Positions 1-13,000 of a DNA stretch of 64,000 nt are shown one piece after another. The stretch is from assembly GCA_012845835.1 (NCBI GenBank), contig JABAKD010000010.1, positions 18,301,204 through 18,365,203 on the forward strand, written 5' to 3'. The notes under the pieces are model-generated. The model did no database searches and was not told the origin of the DNA. It saw nothing but the letters and a program-made list of their open reading frames with translations. The stretch comes from Undaria pinnatifida. Its lineage: Eukaryota > Sar > Phaeophyceae > Laminariales > Alariaceae. Both the position numbers and the translations under genes were made by a program. Numbering within the stretch: position 1 is the first letter of the stretch; each line of letters opens with the position of its first letter.

Positions 1-730
1 TCAACGCAGGAGCAAGGTGATGACCGAGTACCAGCTGTTGGTTGATGAGTTGTGGTTTCTATTGGTTCCGCTACAACAGTACCCGGTGCCAAGGCGCTGC
101 CGTCCCATGAAGATTCCGAACTGCTGGGGACAATTTCCCCTCTGCTGTCTGCTGTCTGCCGTCTCCTGCCTGCTGTACGCCGAGAGTGGCAGTGGGACTT
201 ATATGCCAAAAGTCCTTGCCCTTTCGTCCAGACTGGAACTTGCATCACAGCACACTACCAGTACTACTGTAAACACTACACCACCACTATGGGCAACGCA
301 GATCTAGCGCCACGGGCGGAGCCGTGGCCTCAACGCTAGTAGGTATTAATGCGAATGTTTGCACTGTTAACGGTATGCTTTATACGATTAGGTGCAAAAC
401 ATATCGCATTAGATTGCTATGGATACTTGCTGTAGTTAGCTTGTCGAATTCAGCCAACACGCAGCTTGTCAGAAGAACAGGCCACACCAGATCCATGTAC
501 AGATGTAAGACGATGGCTCCCAGACGGTTTTCAGTTTTTTGTGATTCCAAAGTGTCGAACCGCTGCTCAAACACGTAAAACCGTCAACGGACATCTTTCA
601 ACATTTCCCTGCGTGCGGTTCTTGCGGTAGGTTATAACCTGGGGTTCCTGGTTACCACCGGTAGGTTCTCCCTCCGATTTGTGGGTACACGCGTTCCAGT
701 TTTGAATAAAAAATAACGAAAAAATAGCGG
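1..730. other. Left edge, no gene resolved
   Basis: It presumably holds the end of the SMYD-like gene or its 3' flank. Positions 268-345 are a repeat shared with 13100-13180 (gggcaacgca...ccgtggcc...cgctagt). A minus-strand frame open from about 100 to the left edge after a CCCCAG acceptor could be a further exon, but no motif supports it. Confidence 0.3.
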
Positions 731-800
731 CGGAATACCTCATAGACTGGCTCTTAGCCTCGTCGAGCATAGCCAGGCCGCATTTTTCAACGAACCGCTC
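731..800 (-). repeat. Decayed copy of exon 11 3' edge and donor
   Basis: On the minus strand this reads FVEK-x-G ... AKSQSMR followed by GTATTCCGCCGC, matching the end of exon 11 (FVEKRG ... AKSQSIR|GTATTCCGCCGC). Donor-to-donor spacing is 127 bp. It could be a pseudo-exon or an alternative exon. Confidence 0.6.
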
Positions 801-865
801 TCAAACACGTAGCCGTCAAAGGGAATTGCAAACTATTACAAAAACTAATAAAAGCGGCGGAATAC

Positions 866-1021
866 CTGATGGACTGGCTCTTAGCCTTGGTCGGCAGAGT
901 TTGGCCGCGTTTTTCCACAAAGACGGAGATGGCATCCGCCAGAGCGACATAAATGTCTCCGAGCTCGGGGTGGTTCGGTGGGTAAACGCCTTCCATAGCT
1001 GACACCGCCCGTCGAATATAC
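866..1021 (-). CDS. SMYD-like gene, exon 11 (last exon recognised)
   Basis: After CGCTGCAG in phase 2 it encodes YIRRAVSAMEGVYPPNHPEL and GDIYVALADAISVFVEKRG, the classical SMYD C-terminal pattern (h-P-x-h-P-E-L-G then a helix). It ends at ATCAG|GTATTC, phase 2. Reading through would reach a stop at 787, so a short terminal read-through form is possible. A fitting further exon was not identified. Confidence 0.83.
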
Positions 1022-4000
1022 CTGCAGCGCAACACGACGGGATCGGTTTCCATGGTGTCACATTGAGCGCCTGTTCAAGACTCGGCCCAGACTCGACAAA
1101 AAGATTGAATTTTAGTTGACTTTTTAACCCTGCTACCACCTCAAAAAAATATCCTACACTAACTCCAAGTTGTTGTACCCTTTAAATCGTGGGCGTATTT
1201 CTAAAGGAATGAAACCGTAACCACGACCCTAACCTCTACCGCCTGGGAAGATTGTCGGGATGTAGAGGTGCAGTGTGCGACACCAGTTTAAGAATCTCTT
1301 GTTTATGGCCAAGCTGGAACTTATATGTAAGGCAGTGTGTGTCCTACAGCATATTCAGTACAAAAGAGGTCATGTTCTTATTTTCGCCTTAACCTCGAGC
1401 CTGCAAGTCTTAACTGCGAAATTCTGAAGTCATGTCGCGCACTGCAACGAGGAGTTGGTGTGGAATATCAACCGTTTTCGTCGAAGCTGGTCCGAGTCAA
1501 TACTGCTGCATGAACAAACGTGCGCCGGTCAGATAAACAACGACAACCAGTACTACAGCAGTATCTGTATTTTCTTGCCCCACAACTGAATGCACTCACG
1601 TACTGCTGCTGCTCAAGTATGTTCGGCATTTATATAGCGAAGTCTATCAAACGGGACGACAATACACTGGTATAAGCTTCGACAGTGTTCGTGAAGAGCA
1701 TGACCAAGAGGGGCGGCTAGGGGGTGGCTATTGTTATAATGGACCGGTGTTGACGTGATCAACGGTGTCGCTTAGCGCAATCACAGCTGTCCGAACGCCG
1801 GAGGCATACTTTTCAGCGTTGCGTGACAGCAGGACCGGTATGACACACCAGATACTGTTGCAAGAAACTCGCTGCACTCAGGAGCGGCAACCAAGACGTG
1901 CCACGGGGGTAGGCGTCGCACTCTCCCTCAACGGAGGAACAACTCAATACTTTGACAGTCGATCTGTGTATTGTGTTTTTACACGATTAATATGATTCGC
2001 TGGGAGCTGTCCAATATCTTTGGACCCGTGTTTTGACAACGTTGTTCTTCACCACCATTGGGGTTTTGGATCGGACGTAAACTTTCTCTCAACAAACCGG
2101 TTGGTGGATAAAATATGGTGGACATCCTCAAGCGAGGAACCCCCGAAAAGAACAGGTTTCTGCCCCGGATAGGAATAGCAGACGCCACATTCCAAGAAAA
2201 AGGCCAAAAACACAACAATCGCAGCGTTGGGATTTTCTATACGAATCGAGAAAATGAATTTTGGTCAACATTCTACAACCGGTCTTAGTATAACCCTTTC
2301 CCCCTGTCTGGGGGGCTCTCAAAAAGAGAACAGCACTGTGCTTCCGTTCGTATTTATTTGTCGTTGTGCTCCACTGGCTGCCCTAATTGTTATAGCACGC
2401 CTCAAACCTACCTAACACTGGCCGCGTAGTCCTCCTCGAAGTTGCAGCAATTCGCCAGTGGCACCAGGGTCCGCATGACCATGGCGTTGGACGGGTGCAG
2501 CTTCATCGTGCCGCCCTTCTTGGAAGGCTTTTTCTTCGCCGTAGAAGCCGATGCAGAGCCTGGTCAAGAACGGTTTTGGTTGGGCACTTTCTGGTCTGAT
2601 GATGATGCGAAGAAAATATTCGCTGGAATTTGTTTGGTCTGTCGAAAGCATCAGCTGTGGAGCACGGCTCCGCACCCCTCACACTCTTATCCTATCGCAA
2701 AACCAGTAGTAGCCAAAATGAAAAGATGTGGGGAAATGAAATGAGGAAATAATTGGCAGTCATAAACGAGATACTACCGCTTTACAGAAGGATCTTCAAT
2801 TTATAACGGAACGGTATCTGCGCCATATTGTCGGAGGGCAAAATAATATTACACCAGATACACACCACCCTAGACGTAAATATAGTAACCGTTGCGGTAT
2901 TAATGTGAATATCAACCGGCCCTTACATTTACGTCCATAGTGGTAGGTATCTATCCAAGAATATTCAACCTGAAGGGGGTAAACGAAAAAAAACGGTGTT
3001 TTAGTTTTGCCTTTTGCCGGCATAAATTCGCGGATATGCATGGCACGTCGCTCGCGGTATCGATGGTTGCATAGTTAACCCCGTGAGCATTCCCTATAGC
3101 TGCTACACGTATACGTTTCAAACAATCTCCCAACGCTGCAGGGACCTGAGGGTACCCGCTGCGCGCCGAAGCAGTAAACGCAGTAAACTGTCTCTTTGGC
3201 GTTGATCCGGGTTGCAACATATTTATGGGCATCGTTGACACGACCAAATGTTGAGGTGCTCTGGGCACGGGTTCTTTCCTGCTTGCCCTGTATCATACGT
3301 TTAACTTTGTTGTTTCATGTAATCGCATTTTACGCTGGACATAGCTACTTGAGATGCTCACTGTGGAACCTTCAAAGCTAGCTCACTTGTGTGCAGAGTG
3401 CACCGTTCTGTCTCTCACTCTTCCGTGTGCTATAACCAAAAAAAGAAAAACTGACCGGTTTGGACTAAAAAACCATGTACAGCCTCCAATCAAGTAACAA
3501 GACGCCGTACCAAGCACGCGATTGGTCGAAAAGCCGTCGTGCCTGTTCCGAAGTTGTAATGACCCAGGTACACCTGTACATGGTTGTTATGTCTGGGTTT
3601 CGTTTGTTTTTGGTTCGTAATTTAACGCTAACGCACTTGGCCACAGTGTGCATTCTGCTTCACTTTCCGTCACGTCGATTCTCCATTTTGTTGTTCTTCC
3701 AGACTCTTCGACTGCTTTCACTTTTCCTGATTTTTTCTCACTACTCACTCATCGTCTAATCGTCTATGGGTACATAGTAAGGGAACACGAATAACCAGTT
3801 GAAAAATTACAAAGGGCGATAAATGCACCGTAACTCGTGGGACTATGTAGGTCAGTGGTGTTAGGCCAGTCGTAGGGCTCACGGAATGATTTTCGTACAT
3901 GGTCCCAGCCGGTACTTGTGCTTGGCTCCAAGCGGAACAGGTGTACCTGCATTTGGTTATTGCCCTGTTTCAACCTACCACTACTGTAGGCGAAACCACG

Positions 4001-7000
4001 ACCGTACGGCTTGCGCGGTTCATTTACTAGCCAACGTCTGTGCCGCTACTGTTGAAGCTACTACTCTGTGACGCTGCTGTCAAAGCTACTGTGATGCCAT
4101 CATCAAAGCCATTGTGGTGCTACTGTCAATGCCACTGTGGTGCTACTGTCAAAGCTACTGTGGTACTACTGACAAAGCTGTTGTGGTGCAACTGTCAAAG
4201 CTACTGTGGTGCTATTGTCAATGACGGAAAGAGAAGCCCGGCTTGGTCCTCCTCAGCCCTTCACCAGGTGGAAAACGAATGTCTTGTCTTTCAACGTAAC
4301 GCCACACTCGTCGGCCTCATGGTTCCGGCCATATTTTTGAAACCCGGATACTCGCAAGGGTTCGTAACCGTGGGCCCGCGATTCCGACGGGCGGTTCCTT
4401 CCTCTCCCTGCGCATGTCCTGCCTCGATGCGGTCCCCGGGAAAATGCTGCCGGCGCCGGTGAGTCAACCGCTACGCTATGATGATGCTCTAGGCGCCGAT
4501 TTGTGTGCGCTCTTCCCGCACGTACAGGTGTTGCCGTCTGCAGCGGCGTACTGATATGTCCGTTCCCGTCCCGGCCTTGCCAACATCCCACTAAGGAAGC
4601 GGTCGGTCAAGTACTACGCTTGCTTCCTTCCGTGGGAGCTCCCCTGTACTGCCTTTCCATAGGGAACCCTCCATATTGGGGTCGACGATGAGGTTCGAAC
4701 TCCCGTGGGCAGAACGCAACGGCGTACGTTTTTTCAGTTTCGCACCGTCTGCAGCGACGTCGTTATACCTCCCTTCCCGCCCCCGGCCTGGCGTCGGTTG
4801 GTTGGTCGTCACCTGAACCTCGGTCTCTTGGCTCTGCAGCTAGAGTAGCGGGGAAAAAACTCCGAGAGCGGAAAAGATTGAGCGGGGGGGGGGTGGTTTT
4901 ACACGAACGCCGAGGAGGTTATCGCCTCCACGTTTCTCACGTCTTGCACGAGATCATTGGCAAATATCCATACCGTACATTGCCAATTATCTCGTGCAGA
5001 CCTGAGAAACGCAAAGCCAATATTCTCCCGTGCGATTTTGCAACGAAACCCCCAGCTCGAGCGACTGCGCTTTCCCAAACTTTTCCCGCCACTCCCCAAC
5101 TGCGGAACCAAGTGGCTGAGAACTTCACGCCACATGGGTCAGCCCGCCGTCGGCAGGCCGGGGACGGGACGTATGGTCTAGACGACTACGCTAGAGATAA
5201 TTACTCCCTGTGATCCAAACAAAGGAGAGAAGACAGTTGAATTCTCCAGAGTTTCGAGCGACCACGGTGTGCATAGCTCTACAGCAGCACATTGTAAATA
5301 ACCCATAGCTGCCAGGAAACCCAGTGATGGATCCAGGACATCCCAGGACGACCAAACACCGGACGTACAAACACGCCGCTGAAGACCGCGCGAAAACAAA
5401 AACAGTTGCAACCCAGAAGCCGTTGGACTCTACCCGCGTGAGTTCTAGCCCCATTTTCAATGCCAGTATGGAGGTTAACCTATAGAAGGGCAGCACAGGG
5501 GAGCTCCGAGGGGATGGGATAAGCGTGGTCCGTGGTTTCACCCTTGTATGACTACGGACACAAATCCCACACTATTTTCAAGTAGTTTGTCCTCAAAACG
5601 CGGGTACCGGTCCTAGAGGTGTTAACTCTTTTAGAACTGCACCCACGTTTTTTGGGACAAAGCACTTGGGAATAGTATGGGACTTGTGTAATTAACAGGA
5701 GTCTAGTCAGCTACTCAACTGACGCCTTGGTCGGATGTTGGCAGGGAAGGTCAAAAGGTAGCTAGTGTAAGAGAGTGAGGGTGGGCCTCGGAAGGGGCCC
5801 TATCAACGCAGATCATCTGTCAGAGCAGCGGTGCATCGAAGAACATGCTGTCAGGAATTCTGGCATGAAGGGCGCAGTCCCTCCTTCTCAGTCCACGGTC
5901 TGCAGATCTGTTATGCCTGAAATAAACGTCTCTTCTGTAGGTATGTGTGGTAAGAGATCGGGGTAAATACGTACGAATCCTGATTACCAGAGAGCACTTA
6001 GAAATTGGAAAATTGTCGAGCTCGGGCAGGACAAATCAACATTTTGATGTTAAACGTCCATGTTTTTTCAACAGTGCACAAACAAAAACGCCTCATTAAT
6101 CCCCAAAATAATGTGCCAGTGTTATTAAGCAGCACCCCTTTACCCCAATCGAAAAGAATCCCGAACAAAAATGTATTATTAACCAGCCGCCCTTTACCCC
6201 TACCACCTGCCCCCCGAAACAAAGCAATGAACTGATTCAATTAAGTAATTAAACAATGACCTCCCTTGCTCTTTGTCCGTTGTAGTAGTGGTAAACTGCA
6301 ACCACTATCGACAAGTCTCCAAGGTCAACTTCCTCCGCATCCCCGACAGCTCGAATAAATTAACGACGACACAAGTTGCCGGGCCCTGGCGCTGACCTGC
6401 ATCGTAGTCATCCAACCATTTTTCCAGCGATTTCTTGGCCCGAGGCAAGTCTTTCCCTTGGTGTAACGCTGTCATGGCCACGGTCCTGGGCGAAAAACAG
6501 AAGCAGTTCGAGACGTAGCATCAGCTTGTGAGGCTAACAAAAAGTACACGTGCGCGCTTTTCTTTGGATTTGCTTCCATCCCATCTCCTATATTTCCATT
6601 TTTTCTCCAACTCCCCCACTTTTCGAAACTCAGGTTCGGGGTCACATAGCCCCCCCCCACCCCAATCTAAGCGTATATGCCTTCATTCTTATCGCGCGAG
6701 GAGGGTCCAGAATTTTGTCCTCGTAGACTCGCGCCGAACGTAGGCACGATAGTGGAAAGACGGTCCATCACTGTTGCCACGCTTCTACGAACCAACAAAA
6801 CAAGTCTTGGGGCGTTCAAGTTGCACCGGCATCAACGGCTTAGTGAGCAGTATTGGCACCTCAAACTTAACAACTGCTGTGGCTCGGCAGAAATACTAAA
6901 TCTGTACAGCCATATTGTCGTGCCGGTGGCAAAATACTCGCAGCTTGCGCGAGAAGGATCGGAAGAGCGGGCGCGTGCGTCGCAAAACACAGTCGCTGGA

Positions 7001-10000
7001 AAGGCAGGATATGGCAACAGTCCCTCCCCCAAGGAAACCGTCAAAACTCAAGAACAAGAGGCTATCAGATCATCGGGGTATTGACCCGCTTAGAACCCCA
7101 CTCTCGTTTATAAGTACCCTGGTAGTAACTACTTGGAACTAGCGCGGGGGTCATTTTTGCAGTGGTTTACGTATCATACCCAACGATCCCTACACTTTCG
7201 TTCAGAATGGATGCCACAAGGTCAAAAAAGGAAAAGCTCTCACCGCAACACCTGCGCTCGAGAAAGAGTCCTCTCGACGAGTTCAACAGGGTACTGCCGC
7301 CGGCACGCAGGACAATGCATCACCCCGTCGGCCGCGGCAGCATCCCCGCCACCGCTCCCGTTATGGAGGTTGCTGCCGGTAGTTGCCGGAGGTGGGTTAG
7401 CAGTGCTTCCGCTACCTCTCTTCTTGCTGCTGCCCCTTCCGCCTCCCGTAGCCCTCTTCGCGGTCGAGCTAGGCTGTTCTACACCGAGCTCGGCCAACTG
7501 CGCGGCGATGACATCTTCTGGGCTTGGTGGAGGTCTGAAAAGGTTGGTGGGTGTTTGGGGGCGAAATCCGGTAAACGATGGCTTGCTCTTGTTGTTCTCA
7601 CATTTGACACGTGCTACTAGGCGCACACAACGAGGCTCTCCATTTTTTAGGAGGCCGGTCGATACCACACCCCAGAAAAACTTGACTGTGATAAAACAAC
7701 AAAGTTCAACCCGATGAGCAATCCCAAGGCCTAGGTATACCATCCACCGAATGGCACTGTAAGCATGCTTGACTACGGCATAGGGTACGACATGTACGGA
7801 AATACGTGGAAGTGCGGTGAGCTTGAGCTGATTTTTTCCCTATCCGTGTCCCCATCCGCCGGAGGATAATTACAAAAAAGAAAAAATAAAACAAATACAT
7901 CGGGTGGTTCTTCAGCTGAATAGGCCCGTCAGTCACACACAAAAAAACATTAAAAAAAAAATGCTCTCCCCATCGTAGCACGCTTCTTTAAATTGATCGA
8001 TCGTCATCGCCATAACCTAGTCCATGGTGACGAGACAAGCTATTTTTGCTACTAGACCGAGCACCCCAGGCAGATCAAGATAAGGCTAGAGAGCGAAACG
8101 TCAGCACTAACCCATTGCGCACGCATACCACACGTCGCATGTCGCATATCGCATGTCGCATGTCGCATGTAGCATATCGCATGTCGCATGCCACACACAC
8201 CCAGCAAGGCGGTGGCGTGCCAAGAGCAATATGACCGGCTTATTGGCCTTGTTCACCTTTTTCATTCCAGGTTATGATATGTTATCGTATGAATGCAATT
8301 GCTAGACGTCCCGCCCCGCGATTTTAATCGCCTGTTATCAGGATACCGCCTTAGTCAGACCGCTTTATCGGAGAGGACCCCTGCTGCATCACGCCACAAG
8401 TAGTGCGGTGAGGGGTGCACCCATTTTCTTCTGGCGCTCCTCCTCCCTTGCGGCATCTCAATATCTCAGGCAAAATGTGACTGTTTTCATAAAAAAAAAT
8501 CACAAAAATGTAAGCGCATGGCGTAGCAAACAGTCCCTGCAGCAGGTACAAAAGGAATTATTGCAAAAAAAAAAGCATCGACATTCAGTACTTCTCTAAT
8601 TGAGGAGCCCCGTCGAAACTACAGCAGCGGGTACCCCGATTTAACGCCTTTACAGCTGGAAACCCGTTTGGCGCCAAATTACTTGGAATTAGTATACGGA
8701 GGGGTTTTGGGGCTCTAAAGGGGTTAAGAGCGCCCGAGTTATGATAATTCGGTAGTTAAGAAACGGTCAACTCGGCATATCCCGCCACACAAAAGGATAC
8801 ATATGTCCCGCTAAATATAGGAGCGCTTTGTGGTTAATAGCGCATGTTTCGGCTTGCTTGTCACGGGGCGCTCTTAAATCGGGGTATCCACTGTCACCAT
8901 TTTCGCCCAAGGGTGCTACCCCCGTCGTAACAGCGGCCTTCGGACATTTGGAGCCAGCCACTCCTCCGCCCGAGGTGAACCGGTTCTCGTGGCTACTCAC
9001 GTCGAGGCTAGGCAGGCGTTTGGGCCGCAGTCGGGGCAACACACGCCGTCCAGGTAGGAATCGACAGGATCAGGATGGTCACACCTGCAGGAAGTTGGAA
9101 GAGAAGACGGAGACGTCCACGATATCCGTGGGAGCATTTAGATGCGACGAACGCACTCCGGAAACACGCGGAGATGGGCACTGGTATCCTCCCTCTATTG
9201 GCGCCATTTCTTGCGGATCTCACACGATGACATTCTCGGTATGTATGGTACGCCTCATCACCATAAAATAATCCCAAGTCGATTATATGTTTATCGTATT
9301 CAGCATGGACGCACACTACGACAAAGGTGCAGCATTACAGTACCATTGCCTTCTGGTGCTCCTAACGTATTGAGGATATCTAACCTATTGAAGATATCTA
9401 TGCCATCAAGCTACTGAGCTATTAAGCTATTAATCTATCAATCTACTAATAAGGCAAAAACTGATTTCGGGAAACCAACAAGGCAAGAAACACAAAAAAA
9501 ACTGATTTCGGGAAAAACAAAAGTACCACCCAATGAACCGTCAAACCGACCTATAGCAAAAAAAAACGAGAATTATAGCAAAAAAAAACGAACGTTTCCG
9601 GCGATTTTGGGCCTTAGGAACCCCGTCGTTCAAAAACGTCTCAGGCCAAAAATGCTACCTGTATCGTAGCACGCTTCCATGCTCAAGGACAAGGAAAGAA
9701 AACATGCAACCGTTTCGGGGCGAAGTTATACGGGCCAAAAACAAAGAGAAGTGCAAATCTTGTCAACCGCCTAGGGAAGATTGTATGCGCAGCAGTCCGG
9801 GTACCGGCACGGTGTTGCATGTGTCGAACAATTGAAGACGTTGCGCTTCGGATACGCCCCCTACCCCAGCAGCCCGGGTTGGTTCGCGGGGTTGATTCTG
9901 TAACCGTCACTTATGTAACCGTCACTTGCTTCCGACGTGTTTCCCGCTTGTAGACCCAGATGGGTTAACTTGACATCAAACGTCGCTACGTAAATTATGT

Positions 10001-13000
10001 AACCGTCACTTCCTTCCCACATTTTTCCCCGTTGTACTCCCTAAACGATTGATTTGACATCAGAAGTTGCCACATATGTTACCTCACCGATACTTCCTTC
10101 AGACAATTTTTTCCCCTTGCACTCCCCAAACGGGTTGATTTGGCACCATACGATGAAATACAGATTCTGAAACCGTCACATCAGACATTATTTTCACCTT
10201 GTACTCCCAAACGGGTTGATTCGACGTCAGACGTTACTATACACCAGTAGCTTTTACCAGGTACAGCAGTAGTAGTATTACCCTGAGTATTACAGACAAC
10301 CCATTTTTCTTCTGGGAAAAAATTGCCATTCTCTACTTTATTAAATGTCGCTATACTGTCTGTCTGTCGCCATGGTCTCGCCATCCAGGGCGTTTCGGCC
10401 CCGGCCCGCGGAATGGGTAGGGAGGGTTGGGGACACAACCAGCAGAACAGTACATCTCACGTCGCGCCCAGTCGTGGCCGTCGCGTGCTGAGCATCGCCG
10501 GCAATCTCGAGGCAGTCCTGACCGCCATCGAGCCAGTTTCGTCTGGCTGTTAACTTTTAAACAAGAACGATTCAAGCTATAGGCCGAAACCCGTTCCAGG
10601 GTCATGGCTTTCTTCTGAACAGTTACATAGCAGTCCCGGATTTGTTTTCTTCCTCGATACCTGGTACATATCATACATACATCATCAGGTATGCGCAGTA
10701 TGTACAACAGCAAAGCAGTAGCAATCGGCATGACACGTACACACAGACAGCAGTAGTACATGCCGTAGTTCGTACAGCGGTAGTACGTACATCACGGGCA
10801 ACATACCCAGAGATACATATGCACATGCCAGGCCTACCCTTCAGGCACCATGCCCTAGAGCATTATCGGCCGGCCGCGGCCCAGCCAGCAAGAGCACCAG
10901 TAGGGAAGCTATTTACATACAACATATCGTGTGCGCACCTACGGACCTATGTGCCAGCCACTATCATTCTCGACCGGCCGCTGGTCCTGCCAGTTGGGGT
11001 TTTTTCCTGCTTGCTCTCACACCAGCGCCCTTCCTTTTCGGACATTCAGGAGCTTGCAGGCAAAAATTGGACCAATCAGTGTTTTGCTTATCGTGCATGT
11101 TCTGGAGTGACTATTCTGCCTGTCTGTCGTCATGGTCTCGACACCCAGAGCGTTATAGCCCCGCCCCGCGACATGGGTAGAGAGGGGTGGGGACACAACA
11201 ACCAGAGAACTACGTCTCACGTCGCGCCGGGTCGTGGCCGTCGCGCGCTGAGCATTGCCGGCAATCTCGAGGCAGTCCTGACCGCCATCGTGCCACTTTC
11301 GTCTGGTTTTCAAGTCTCAACAAGAGCAACTCAGGCGCAGCTTATAGGCCGAACCCCGTTCCGGGGCCATGGATTTCTTCGGAGCAAGTATACAGCAGTC
11401 CCGGATTTGTTTCCTTCTTCGATACCTGGTACATATAATGCGTACACCATCAGGTATGTGCAGCATGTACACCAGCAAAGCAGTAGCAATCGGCATGACA
11501 CATACGTACAGACGACAGTAGTGCATACCGTAGTTCGTACAGCAGCAGTACGTACTTCACGGACAACACCCCGCATATGTATGCACGTGTCAAGCCTACC
11601 CCTCAGGTACCACGCCCTACAGCATTCTCGGCTGGGCGCCGGCCCAGCCAGCAAGAGCATCAGTAGGGCAGCTATGTAGGTACAACATATCAGGTGTGCA
11701 CCTACGGACCCATGTGTCAAGCCACCATCATTCTCGGCCGGCCGCTGGCTCTGCCTGTTGGGTTTTTCTCCTACTTCCCCTCCCACCAGCGCCCTTCCTT
11801 TTCGGAGATTCACGAGCTTACAGGTGAAACCATTGAACCAATCGATGTTTTATGTCATGTATGTTCTGGAGTGACTATTCTGTCCGTCTGTCATCACGGT
11901 TTCGCCATCCAGAGCATTTAAGCACCGCCCCGCGGCATGGGTAGAGAGGGATGGGGACTGGGGACACAACCAACAGAACAAGACTGAGGTCCCGCCGGAT
12001 CCTGGGACGACAAGTTCCCATCCGCGGATCAGAAACCCTTCCATGCATCTACAACTCCAACACCCGGGGACGAAATCGTTGATCCCCCGGATCGATACCG
12101 CCCCGGACAGTGCGTAGTGTGTGAACCCTACCTCCGTCGGCTGATTGTTGATCGGCTGTGGCTCACATGCAACCAGCGCGCGTCAAGAGTTGCCCCTTGG
12201 GTCAATTTCAAGGGCCCGCAGTACGCGTGGACCGCAGTTTCCCATCCCTGGATCACAAATCCTTCCACACAACTACAACTCCAACATCTGGGGATAAAAG
12301 AGTTGATCCCCCGGGTCGGTGCCGCCTCGCACGGTATGGAACCCCCATTCCCGTCGGCTGATTGCTGATCGACTGAGGTTCAAGGAGCCAGCGCGTAGCG
12401 GGAGTTGCCCCTCGGGACAACGTCGAGGTCCCGTCGCACCCAGGGACGATAAGATCCCATCAACGGACCAGAGGTCCTTCCATACATGTATAATTCAAAC
12501 AGTTCGAGGACGAAAACGGCCACTCCCCGGGTCGTTGCCGCCCCCCACCGTGCGGAAACCTCACGTCCATCGGCTGATTGCGGATCGACTGGAGCGCACA
12601 TGGAGCCAGCGCGCGGCGAGAGTTGCCCCTCGGGACAACGTCGAGGTCCCGGCGCACTCAGGGAAGCTAAGCTACATCCTCCCACACATCTACAATCCCA
12701 ACAGGCCCCGGGGACGAAAACGGAGATCCTCAGATTGATGTTAGCCCCGCGTGGTGTGGAACCCCAACCACACTGGATGATTACCAATTGGCCGGGTTGT
12801 GTAAGACCTGCACGCTGGGGACTGTGGAATATCCACAGCACGCGACAAAAAATAGCAGCAAGTTGTAGTTGATACTGCGGTACTAGCAATGGTACTCCAT
12901 CTAACACAGTATTGCTCCTCCAGTACTACGTTTACTCTTGTTGCTGTGTATGTCGTACCATGTAAAGACCGCTCAGTGATTCCGGAAGGAAATGTAACGG

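Noticed and set aside
10642-11679. 345-codon plus-strand frame
   Set aside because: It spans the 765-bp tandem array, and the copies encode the same low-quality sequence with no motif. A unit length of 765 is divisible by three, which keeps the frame open.
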